Source: Symsagittifera roscoffensis
Lineage: Eukaryota; Xenacoelomorpha; Acoela; Convolutidae
Length of the DNA stretch: 64,000 nt
Direction: 5' to 3'
Assembly: GCF_963678635.1 (NCBI RefSeq)
Contig: NC_087067.1
Span: forward strand, 1,984,001 to 2,048,000
Each line of letters starts with the position of its first letter. Positions within the stretch are counted from its first letter, which is position 1. A model generated the notes under the pieces. The model was not told where the DNA came from. It did not search any database and was given only the letters and a program-made list of their open reading frames with translations. The position numbers and the translations under genes were made by a program. Of the stretch, positions 54,601 to 64,000 are shown piece after piece.

Positions 54601-57600
54601 TTAATGTTTTATTTTTGATTGCCGCACTTATTATGTTGAAATTTGTTCAAATTTTCGGCACTGTTGAACAAAGTTTTCATTTTCGGCACTGTTGAACAAA
54701 GTTTTCATTTTCGACACTGTTGTACTTCGGCACTGTTGTACTGCCCCCAAACAACCATGCATCACTTTATTAGCTTGGTCTGCCAAAAGACATTTTTCAT
54801 TTTTTATGCTAAAGATTGGTCTGCTAAACGATCGATCCCCAGCCCCGCCGCACTGTTTGTTGTGTTCTGATGAGGGTTGGTGTTATAGTCTACAAGGGTA
54901 GGGGGCTTTAATAAGAAAGACCAAAGATGTCTTTTTGATGTGAACTTGACGCCTTTAAAAGAGACTTCATCATTTATTTTTTCTCTAGTCCCAAAATGTA
55001 CAAACTTTCAAACAAATAGTTTTAAAAAGCGCTATGTCAAATTTTAAGAAAATTGCGAAACTTCGCAGATTTCGTCACTGAGGAGTTCTTTCTCATTATT
55101 GTCTTAGCCTCATAGACAGGGGCGGATTTAGGGGGGGCGGGGGGGATCGTACGCCGCCTTCAGGGATTCGACCCCCTGCCGACCCAAAGGGTCCCCCCTT
55201 TGATACTTTTTCAGAAATCCAGTTTTGGCCGACTGACCCTAAAATTTTTCTAAAGGCGCCTTTGGCGACAATATATACTAACTTTGAGGGGGAGCGCGCG
55301 CCAAAAAAAAACGCGATTTTTTTGTCAAAATTTTCAAAAAGTGCCCAAAAATTTTGCGAAAATAGGGGCAAAACAGTGCGAAAAATCAATTTGGTCGACC
55401 TAAAAAAAACAAAAAAAGGTCGTCAAAATTTTGGAAATTTTTTGAAAATCCCCCCCCCCTCGAGAAAATCCTAGATCCGCCCCTGCTCATAGAGATTACA
55501 AATTACAAATTTATATTTGTTCACATTGTTTTGTTGCAAAATAAGAATACAAACTTAGCAGGCCTCCGCAAAATACTTTTAGTCTTGATATTTCACCTTG
55601 TAAAATCAGCATAAAATTGATGCTTATATTAGGTGGGCTGGAAAAGGAAAAGAGAAGGTTATTGTTTGTTTGTTTTTGTTTGCTTCCCGGGATGACCTCC
55701 ATAGACCGAAATTGCTAATCATACAATTTCATACACTTAGTCTATGGAAAAATGCTAATCATAAAATTTTCATACATTTTTGCAAAATGAGTTTAATCGA
55801 ATTTCAAAGGTATTTTATTGTTGTTTTGGTATCGAAATTAGTATCTCTTCATTAAAAAAAGAAAAAAAATATCATATGAAAAAAATGCTAATCATACAAT
55901 TTCCATATATGGAAATTGTATGATTAGCATTTTAAAAAAAAAAAAATTTTGTGAAAAAAACGCTTTGAACAATCAATTCGACTGCTGGCAAAGCATTTAA
56001 GCGTTTTTTGGGCTGCTACAACTGAAAACTTTGACTTTTTTTTATTTTTGTTTTTTGAAAAACAAACACTAGTCATACAATTTTCATATATGAAAATTGC
56101 ATGACTAGCGTTTTTTTAGAAAAAAAACCAAATTTGAAAAAAGAGTCAAAAACTCCAGATCGTTGATAGGTAAATCAGCACATCAATTTTGAACTTGATG
56201 TGAACTGTTTGCAGTGACTCGTTTGTTTAAAATAGACTATAATTATTTGTTTGTTTATTTCAGACACGGAGGTGAAGCTTTGCAAGGTGTGTCTCTTCAT
56301 GTGCATTCTGATTGGGTCTGCATGTCTCTACTCTGTCTTCTTCCAACTAATCAGCGACGTCTTCACAGAACACGTGGCCTACGAAATATTCATCGGATGG
56401 ACTTGCGCATTCCAATGTACAAAACACATTCTACCTCATTATATTTTTACGTTGACGGAACTTTGAAAATTGAAAATGTTGAAACTTATAAAGGAACATA
56501 TTTTGATAGCCAAAACTTCTTATAAAGGACTTCTAATTTAAAAGAACAAAGTTTGATAGAATCAAAACTTTTCAGAGAACCAAAAGAGACATTTAACCTT
56601 TCAAATAACAAAAATAAGCAAGATTGGCTTTTGTGGTAAGATTCAAAGAAACCTATCTAAGCTAAACCAATCGAATGGATAAAGTCCATTGTATTAAGTT
56701 TTTAACTGGACTTTTTTCCTGCTGTAGCTATTCTGACGCTAGCGGGAACGGCAACCGCTATGCGGTACTTCCAGAAGTCATTCAGCTACGAGACGAGTGG
56801 CCTCTCCCTTTTCATGGGTTGGATCGCCTTCTGCATCCAACTGATGCTCATCGTCTGTTGTCTCTTCAAAGTCCTCTTAACTCGCAACAAAGTGAAGGGA
56901 ATCAGGGCGGAGGAAAAGCGACAGATGCAAGCCTTAACTTGGAACAGACCAAGACCGGTTGACGAAAAACGTAAGAGTTTCCCTTTATTCTTACAAATTT
57001 TTTTAACTAAAAGAGAATTGAAAGAACTAAAAAAAATGAAAAGAGGGAATGGGGAAGATTTAGGACTTAAATCTCAAAAATTCTGAAGCTCTGAGTCCAC
57101 CCCTGTTTGTTAGTGCAAGCTATTTTCTCGCATTTCTTAAAATGTTTTGTTTTTAAAGCTGTTCACAAGCACAAAATAAAGTAAGATTAACAATTTTTCT
57201 GGATAATGGTTACGTTTAGTTTCATTATGCTTATCGGTGAGTTTAGTTTGTTTTGGAATTAAGTTTTTTCTATAAACCAAAGCTGACATTGCGCTTTAAA
57301 TGATCGTTTTTACCCGCTTATTTCATATCACATATTCATAGTTTAATTGAAAAAAAAGTTATTTGGTTTGATTTTCTTTAGTGACTATGCGATCTGCAAC
57401 ATCTGAGAACAGATTGTACCAGCCAGCTCCCGCCCAAAACACCCCGCGATACGCAACTGCGGACCGAGGAGGCTTCCACCGCCCGGGTGTATACAGCCCG
57501 CAACAGTTCCGAGACGACTACCCCGCCCCGAGACGAGCCCACTCTTACGACAGCAAACAGTTCGACGGACACCAATCGCCACCGCCGATGACCGCTCGGA

Positions 57601-57659
57601 ACGACCGAAAAGACTCGTACAGGTCCTATGATCAGGGTGATTTACCGAGATATCGCTAA
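51557..57659 (+). CDS. Four-helix membrane protein, claudin/PMP22-like, five exons, 310 aa
   Basis: Exons 51,557-51,684, 52,697-52,827, 56,264-56,416, 56,728-56,970 and 57,382-57,659 join with consistent phases (2, 1, 1, 1) into 933 nt ending TAA. An in-frame stop upstream fixes the ATG. Helix 1 is about residues 5-27. A roughly 60-residue outer loop contains Trp31 and SIGLFRIW (66-74). Helix 2 is about 92-116, helix 3 about 125-150 and helix 4 about 163-188. A basic tail of some 120 residues is rich in Pro, Arg, Tyr and Ser (RRAHSYDS; ends DLPRYR). The topology, the loop W...GLF..W and the overall length recall claudin/PMP22/calcium-channel-gamma proteins, but the paired loop cysteines of classical claudins are missing. 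A role at membranes or cell contacts is inference. Confidence 0.85.
52018..52178. repeat. Palindromic element with expanded G-run tandem repeat, in intron 1
   Basis: AGATCTGCTTAACAATCTCC faces GGAGAGATTGTCAAGTAGATC. Inside, a unit of about 33 bp (G-run plus TGATTCTTTAGTAGGTACAA) is repeated three times. It belongs to the same family as the motif at 36,537-36,605. The rest of intron 1 shows nothing. Confidence 0.75.
52697..52827 (+). CDS. Tetraspan gene exon 2
   Basis: Encodes the rest of the outer loop (residues 43-86), including SSIGLFRIWARGDESYPLP. The acceptor is TTCTGCAG; the donor is GTGG|GTAACT. Confidence 0.8.
53722..54087. mobile_element. Foldback element, copy 1
   Basis: The left end (GTTCAACGGTGCCGAAGTAC AACAGTGCCG) is mirrored at the right (CGGCACTGTTGTACTTCGG, CGGCACTGTTGAACTGCCCC). 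The interior matches the right half of the copy at 54,240-54,760 (GGCGCCAAAATGTCTGCAAC, ATTGCCGCACTTA). No coding. Target duplications are unclear. Confidence 0.75.
54240..54760. mobile_element. Foldback element, copy 2, with long central palindrome
   Basis: The arms of about 130 bp (54,290-54,421 and 54,423-54,554) are near-perfect reverse complements around GCGAGTAA-G-TTACTCGC at 54,422. Subterminal TTCGGCACTGTTGAACAAAG units repeat in tandem at the right end. It is related to the copy at 53,722-54,087. Confidence 0.8.
55109..55116. repeat. Target-site duplication CTCATAGA, left
   Basis: Identical octamer at 55,486-55,493. Confidence 0.95.
55117..55485. mobile_element. hAT-type MITE, copy 2, perfect 8-bp target duplication
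   Basis: The 369-bp element has ends CAGGGGCGGATTTAGG and the reverse complement of CAGGGGCGGATCTAGG, flanked by identical CTCATAGA octamers. It shares its interior with 37,001-37,479 in inverted orientation, including the GACCCAAAGGGTC and GGCGCCTTTGGCG blocks. It is non-coding; the 8-bp duplications place it with hAT. Confidence 0.92.
55486..55493. repeat. Target-site duplication CTCATAGA, right
   Basis: Matches 55,109-55,116. Confidence 0.95.
55690..56125. repeat. Palindrome-bearing repeat, copy 2
   Basis: Homologous to 4,580-5,195. It contains a perfect 52-bp palindrome at 55,882-55,933, centred on CCATATATGG with arms ending AAAATGCTAATC and GATTAGCATTTT, and a second near-perfect palindrome at about 56,070-56,112. 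Confidence 0.75.
56264..56416 (+). CDS. Tetraspan gene exon 3
   Basis: Encodes helix 2 (VCLFMCILIGSACLYSVFF) and the first part of helix 3 (YEIFIGWTCAFQ). The acceptor is TTATTTCAG; the donor is CAAT|GTACAA, weaker than the others but the only one that preserves the frame into exon 4. Confidence 0.8.
56728..56970 (+). CDS. Tetraspan gene exon 4
   Basis: Encodes the end of helix 3 (ILTLAGTATAMRYF), helix 4 (LSLFMGWIAFCIQLMLIVCC) and a basic juxtamembrane segment (RNKVKGIRAEEKRQ). The acceptor is CCTGCTGTAG; the donor is AAAC|GTAAGA. Confidence 0.85.
57382..57659 (+). CDS. Tetraspan gene exon 5 (cytoplasmic tail)
   Basis: Encodes residues 219-310, all hydrophilic, with many Arg, Pro, Tyr and Gln and GC-rich codons that stand out from the AT-rich flanks. 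It ends TAA at 57,657-57,659. The acceptor is TTCTTTAG. No canonical AATAAA is obvious close downstream. Confidence 0.85.
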
Positions 57660-60600
57660 GAATTACGCGAATAACACAACACGAGATCCAGCTAGTTCAA
57701 AAAACAATTTGTGAACGGTTTGGAAACAAGAATGGATCACAATAACTGATTTTCTACATTTGAATGACTGGGTATTAACGAACATTTGAAAATTTCATTA
57801 TTTTTGTGTACATAAATAGAATTATTGATATCAACTGAGATAAGTTAACGATTTCCTTTTTTGTAATTTTATATCTAATAAGCTTTGAAAACTTGACTTA
57901 AATAACGAAGACTAATTCAAAGAGTTTCTTAAGAGAGATATTCAAATACTAGACAAAAAGGGCCCAAAAACTTTTAAAACTTTTCATTTCACATAATGAT
58001 CAGATATTTTAAAACTCAAAAAACAATTTTCGGGAAGCCCTGATTATTTCGATTGCACTTTAAGGCCAAAAAAAGCTTTTTTTAAAAATTGGTAGTTACT
58101 AGAATTTTTTTTGGAACAGATAAAATGGAAGTGAATTTGTTTTTTTTTGTTATTTTCTTCGTTTATATCCACCCACGCTCTATTTAAAGTTAAAAAGAAA
58201 GCAAATAGTATCACGTATTCTAAAGTTATAACGAAAACATTTGCCTCAATGTTATTTGGAACGATTGAACCGGTCGCTTACCTTTGTTAAGAATAAGCAA
58301 CATATAGCGCATTAATCATTTCAAATTGGCCAAGTTAGCAATTTATTGCACAAACAATTTCCATCAAAAATCACACAGAGTAGCAATCAGTGGATCAAGT
58401 TTATAGATGTCGAGTCTGGTTATTGTATGAATGCCAAGCTTCCCGAGTAACATTATAATTCTTACCATGGTTGTGCAAAATTTAGCAAATTAATTAGGTG
58501 TGATCTCAGTATTCGCTAATGAACTGAAGTGAATGCCAATTTTTGTCTTCACAACGATATTTGGATGCACTATTTCAAAAAGACCGTGGTATACTATTTC
58601 AAAGATTTCAGACGTGATGCATTTGTATGCCAAAATGTATTTTCTTATATTCCTCATTTGAAAGAAGCAGCAAGCATTGTAAACAAATAATCGCAAAAAA
58701 ACAAGGGTTGAGTTTTTATTTAGTTAATCATATTTTATATTTCAAAAAATTAATTGTTTTTTACCAGCATCAGTAAAGAAGTTTCAATAAATAGTTCATA
58801 AAATAATTACATTTGATCGAAAGCTTCATAATATTATATTTTTTGGAAAACATTGGATAAAAATTCAATCAGATTAAAAATTTGAAAACAAAAATGTGTG
58901 GTCTAGCATTGTTTTGTTAGTAATTTAAATTCCAATACAGGCGGCTTTGCAACTAGGGGTTTCTATGTTTGGCTTGAAGTTGATTGAGCTCCAGTCGTGC
59001 AATGTGCGAGATTCTAGAGAGTTGCATATACTTTGTTAATTCATCGCCAAGAAAAAACTTTCCAAATTACTTTTGTGGTGGTGTGTACAGGTACTTAGTT
59101 TGGCGCAAAACAGCGGTCCACCTATGGTTATTAAAAATCAAATCAAATTCGCAGACCGAGTGTTTTATCCAATGATCTCATCAAAACTGAGAATGGACCT
59201 TTGATATGAAAAAAAAGGTGTGATAGTTCCGACTTTTTGAGAAAATATAGAATTTATATGCTTGGGGTGGTTTTTTGTTATTCAAATCAAATTTAGAAAG
59301 AAAACTTGATTATCGTGTATATTGATCTGGTAAAAGTTTGCCACGCGAGGGTGCTTGCCACAGCCCTAAATAATGCGGTTGCAGTTACTCGATTAAAACT
59401 AGATAGTCGTAATCCGCAAACTAACTACTTCCGACGAAGTGGCAAACTATCTTGCAATCATAATCGTTCCAAAACATTTGAGGCAAACTAATTGATCGTC
59501 TTATTTCGACTCATTTTTTTGCGCTTTATGTATGATATTTGCAGTCTGCATATATTATTTTTATTAAAACAAAATTTAACAAAATATAATTGGGACCGGT
59601 AAAGAGGCAGTCGAAACATGCACTGATGGATGATCAATTTTTTACTGTGAAAATATGATTGATGAAAGTACTCGTTATTAAACTGAGTAAATTGTTGGAT
59701 ACCGAGTGCCCGCTCCGTCAAAACTTTAGGATGCCATCAAAATTTTTCGATGAAGTACCTGATGTACCAACTTGATTCATTCCAGACATAATGCATTCAA
59801 CTGCGAGAGAGTAATTTTCCACATATTTCAAACCACTTAAGTTTTGCGGTTACTTCTGAAAACAAGTATGAAAAACCAAAAGAGCAGACAACTAGAAACT
59901 TATAATTTCTTGTATCTATCTATTTTTTAGAATTATCAATTTTGAATTGTTTTAAAGACCAATCAGCCTACAAAACAGTTTTGACTCGTAAATTTTTCGA
60001 AAGTTTATCTACCTTTAGGACATTTGATTAAAAACTAATGATTTTTTTTTGATAACTTGCATTTTTGAAACTGAAATCCAAGTGGGTCTTTCGGGTATTG
60101 TGACATTTGATGTTATTTTGCAATGCAATTGGAAATTGAAAATACAAGAAATTAAAATGAAAACATATAAAAATGGACAGGGACAAATTTATTTGGAGCG
60201 TTAACATTTTGAAATAAATTTTGCAGAAGGAAAACAAGGAACCACACAATAGAAATAGTTCGAAATCGTTCATAGTCAATTTAATTGTTAAAAACAAGGA
60301 AGATATCCAAAAATTACTATTAATCACATCAATGACTACACTACATAGCTAAACTGTATAACTAATCACTGACTACATAGCTAGACGAAACGTATTATAT
60401 TTCGCGTTCCTTATAATTTTATTTAAAAAAGGATTATTTCAGGGGAAAACGTAAAAACGTACAAAAATTGTCTGCAAAAAACAGGTTCGCAAAAAATCAT
60501 TTTATTACTGTACCGCACAGGGTACTCTTGTTTGTAAAACAATGAGTAAAATGATGGATAAAACTCATTTTGAAAACTAAGTTTTAATTCTACTTCAATT

Positions 60601-61250
60601 CGAAAAAGATTCATGAATAACCAACAGAGCAGACAGTTGTATAAATTTTTTATCATTCTCATTTTTTAACCATCAAATGTTATGAAGCTCGATCGCGTGA
60701 CAAAATAGGTTCAAAAGATTACTTTTAAAAAATATCTAGTTTCAGCAAACACGACATGAACAAAAGTGCTTTTTTTGCTGCAAAAATGAAATTTTAAAAT
60801 CGTGTCATAGTTCAATTTTGATATTAACTCTGCTATACGTAAAGAGAATCACAGAAATTTTTTTTCTTCAAATTTTTACAAAAGATTGAGCTAACTGTAA
60901 GGTTTTTTCTATCATGTCAAATTTGGCTCTCTAACAAGGAAAGAACAATCGCGACAAAAAAAATACAGAAAATGGTTTTCTCTCAAAATATTGTCTAACA
61001 ATATAAACCTTTTACAGATACAATCCTCATAACAAACATAACACGTAACATCATAGGAGTTCTGTTGTTACTAAATATATACCAACAACTCAAACGTTAA
61101 ATAGTATTTAACAGTTTAAAGATAAAAACACCCCAAAAATTAATACTTCATCAACACTTTTTCGAATACTTCAAAAACAACCAGCATCTTTTCAAGATTT
61201 TCTCACATTTAAGATAAAAGAAGAAACCATGTAAAACCATTAACTGTTTA
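57660..61250. other. Downstream flank, non-coding
   Basis: It should begin with the tetraspan 3' UTR. A faint third copy of the 26,095/42,930 repeat may lie at 58,140-58,345 (GGAACGATTGAACC, TTGGCCAAGTTAGCAATTTA). No other gene, RNA or repeat was recognised. Confidence 0.4.
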
Positions 61251-61259
61251 CATGTATAA

Positions 61260-62215
61260 AATTTCAATATCTCGCATCCAACAGTGCATCAATGATCAAA
61301 ATCCTTGAAGACTATACATGTCTGACCTTGCATTTCGTCTGATTCAAAAAAAATATTTTCGCGTAATAATATCATCAAATATTATGCATTAAAAATAAAG
61401 GTAACATCGAATAACACGTATACAACAAATCATTTTTTAAGGACTTCTAGGAGAATACTGTGAATCAAACATCACACTAGATCCGCTTACAAAAAGAGCA
61501 TATAGAGTAAAAATTATATAAAGGCTTTTTCATATTTGTCAATAAACAAAATTATATGAAGTATTATGCATAAACAAAAAAAATCACATAAAAAGTTGAT
61601 GCCACAAAAAAATGATGATAAAAAAATCTTACCCTGTTACATCTTCTTCCATCAAAACCAGTCACAAATTTTAAGAAACAATGCGCAACTAAAATAACGA
61701 TAAACTTATAAGATGAAAAAAAAGACTTTCAGATATTTTTGATCAAAAGGAAATATTTTCAATAGTAATTCAAGACAAACAACCAAAATGCAAAAAAAAA
61801 AATTAAACCCAGTTATCGTATTGGCAAAAGGAGAGTCACTAAAGATAGTACTATACGCTAGATATCTAAACTCTTTCCTTGACGAATCCAATTGAAAGTG
61901 GTCAACTGAAACGATACAAGTAGTTTTCACAAAGTTTAATGGATAGTACTACAACACAGACGACATGAACAGCTCATATAATGAAAAACCTCTGAATGAA
62001 CAACCGTTACGATTAACACAATTCGTCAAAAAGATCCTACCAGAATTTAATAGATTGTTTTATGGAATATCCATACGACCAGCCGTTTTTAGCCTTTATG
62101 AGTACAAACTTTCGACCATTAAATTTAAGTAAAAAGCAGTAACATATCTAGACGATGTTTTCATTCAATTTCAAACAAACGCAAACCAATAGAACAATAA
62201 ACCAAACGCATCCAC
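61260..62215 (+). pseudogene. Gypsy-like pol remnant, tandem copy 1
   Basis: In shifting plus-strand frames there are polymerase pieces: PVIVLAKGESLKIVLYARYL (about 61,808-61,870), then PLRLTQFVKK and EFNRLFYGISIRPAVFSLYE, then TYLDDVFIQFQTN, the reverse transcriptase active site (about 62,143-62,182). Stops and indels break it throughout. It is a different lineage from the element at 17,281-24,442 (YLDDVFIQ rather than FLDDILIV). Confidence 0.75.
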
Positions 62216-62239
62216 CAGTAGAACAATAATCAAACTACA

Positions 62240-64000
62240 CGAAAAATTTATATGTATGACTTTGAATTCTGTCTGATTCATATTTTTTGTGTAACAATGT
62301 TAGCATTATCAAAATCAGATAAAACAATTAAGGATCAATATCTAATAACACGCTTACAACAATTCATCATACAAAATATCCCAATCTCATTAGGACTTCT
62401 AGGATACTCTCAATCAAATATCGTACTACATTCGCCTACAGAAACATACCATGAGTAAGTTAAATATTAAAACCTTTACAGGTTTGTCAGTCTACTTTAA
62501 TAAACGAGTATTGGCTTAAGCAACCTTATCTATGACCAAAAATGGAAAATAGGTTGCTTTAATAAAAAGATCTTATTTCGAACCCATTTTTCAAATTCAA
62601 ATTACGCAGCAGAAAAACAAAAACTTTAAGCTATGCTTTGCTTTCAACAGTCGCAGGTATATCAAAACGAATTTAAAAGAAAAGTTATTTTATGATTAAA
62701 TTTATCGAAGGTATAAGCCACACAAAATTTCGATCAAGAAAAATTTGTAGTTAATCTTGAAAAAAATTAAGTTTTCCACCAGTAAATAAAGATCAAGAAC
62801 CAAAATGCATTACAATTATAAACCTAGTTCTTATATTAGCAAAAAAGAGTCACTAAACATAGTAATCGACGCTATATATCTAACTTCAATCATTGGTAAA
62901 CACATTTGTAACTGGCCAAATGATTAAATCTAAGTAATTCGCACAAATGACAATACTGAGAACAACAGTTTTTTTTTCAAAATTCATGGGTGAAAAGTTT
63001 CGACCACTAATTTTAAGCAATTTGTAATTATATGCATAACAACGTTTTCCTTCAATCACAGACAGAAACAAGAATGTATACAGTTTAGAAAATTACCAGC
63101 ATACCTTACAAATAGAAAACTTGAAAACAGACGAAATTCACATTTTTTCTAAACCAGAGTTAATTTTTAGTAAAATTTACAAAAAGAAAAACAATAAGCT
63201 CCTTGAAATTTAGAATTAAAGCAATTTTGAAATTACAACCATGATCAAATAAAAAAAATTTAAAAGTTTCTTGGCATATTAAATTTCGTAAGTAGTTGTG
63301 TATGCAAAATGCAACTATATCTAAGACATTTAGAAAAGTTTACGCCATCAAAACAATTTCGAACTGCAAATTGAACACCAAAAAAGTTCTCAAGAAATAA
63401 CAAACTCTTTGTGAACAAATATCAAAAACAGTTTTGGACCCAAATCAAACATTTCATAATTTGCTTGACGCCTTCAGTTTTGGTTTAGGCGCAGCACTTT
63501 TACAATCACATCCACGAACAATTAAAGCAGATTTAGGAATCTTTACACTAATGACAACTGTAGAATATGAATTTCACAAATAATATCAAAATGTCCAACA
63601 GTTTTATTTATGTACTACAAACCCATAATAATTCTCTTTACACAAAAAAACTGATCCAAATCATAAAGTATATATATTTCAACTGGTTTCAAAAAAATTC
63701 TCATATCTCCCTATAATTGGGACAGGAGGAAAAACCTTGAAATTCCAGACACACAAGGATAAAATACACCACCAGAAATTATAACACGATAAACTATGGT
63801 TGAAATTCCACATAATGTGAATTTTTTTGTGCCAAAAATGAAATGTCACCACGATTAGAATGTTATTACAAAGACAAAATTGTTCCAGACGCGAAAAACA
63901 TAAACAATTTAGAAACTTTTTTACTCTAACTGGAATGCCAAAACAACCATTACCAAATAAACCTAACCGCTACAAACACATTTAAAACTACACAACGTTC
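62240..64000 (+). pseudogene. Gypsy-like pol remnant, tandem copy 2, running off the right edge
   Basis: Blocks of the previous copy recur here with spacings of roughly 0.9-1.0 kb (for example ACCAAAATGCA at 61,782 and 62,800). Further on, remnants of the connection (FLGILNF..VCKMQLYLR near 63,280), RNase H (GLGAALLQSHPRTIK, about 63,475-63,530) and a downstream AKNEMSPRLEC segment (about 63,830) follow in the expected pol order. It is extensively degraded. Confidence 0.75.

Larger units (their letters stand above)
52828..56263. other. Tetraspan intron 2, repeat-rich
   Basis: The 3.4-kb intron holds two related foldback elements, a hAT-type MITE and a palindromic repeat. From 52,828 to about 53,700 nothing is recognised apart from a poly-C run near 52,865. 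Confidence 0.65.

Noticed and set aside
57378-57582. Minus-strand frames of about 65 codons with Arg/Ser/Val-rich translation
   Set aside because: They are antisense shadows of the GC-rich tetraspan exon 5.
1-64000. CRISPR arrays, bacterial operons or phage genes
   Set aside because: No regularly spaced repeats with unique spacers, no Shine-Dalgarno-led gene strings; spliced genes and eukaryotic transposons show animal DNA.

Overview
The window is AT-rich animal DNA from an unidentified invertebrate. The evidence for an animal is spliced genes with kilobase introns, GT-AG junctions that keep the reading frame, and a transposon community of Ty3/gypsy, BEL/Pao, non-LTR (LINE), hAT, Mutator-like and foldback elements. 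It contains one 200-base assembly gap. I cannot name the species.

Two host genes are supported. A five-exon plus-strand gene (51,557-57,659) encodes a 310-residue four-helix membrane protein that looks like a divergent member of the claudin/PMP22 superfamily. A partial minus-strand gene has a first exon with a signal anchor at 15,895-15,499 and a second exon at 4,395-4,282. Joined in phase, they give the start of an FkbM-type methyltransferase, and the rest lies outside the window or was not found. Its first exon carries one in-frame TAA.

Layout, left to right. At 1-2,125 (minus) two overlapping, undamaged reading frames, 155 codons and at least 561 codons, run off the left edge behind a leader with repeated motifs; they look like a young gag-type region of an unrecognised element. 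From 4.4 to 15.5 kb the large methyltransferase intron holds palindromic and foldback repeats, then a cluster of decayed minus-strand LINE copies in tandem. At 17,281-24,442 lies a complete Ty3/gypsy element (minus) with 261-bp LTRs and a 5-bp target duplication; its LTRs differ at only four positions although its coding region is broken many times. From 27.2 to 32.1 kb is a decayed BEL/Pao element. From 34.9 to 41.7 kb are two composite C-rich/G-rich foldback structures, one interrupted by a 1,901-bp hAT transposon with perfect 8-bp target duplications. From 44.0 to 56.1 kb are several inverted-repeat elements, including a 102-bp perfect palindrome, a Mutator-like MITE with 9-bp duplications and a hAT-type MITE with perfect 8-bp duplications. 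From about 61.2 kb to the right edge are two tandem, heavily decayed plus-strand gypsy-like pol copies.

Most of the window is therefore transposon-derived. The host genes are islands whose introns have collected these elements. No operon, CRISPR array or convincing functional RNA gene was seen.
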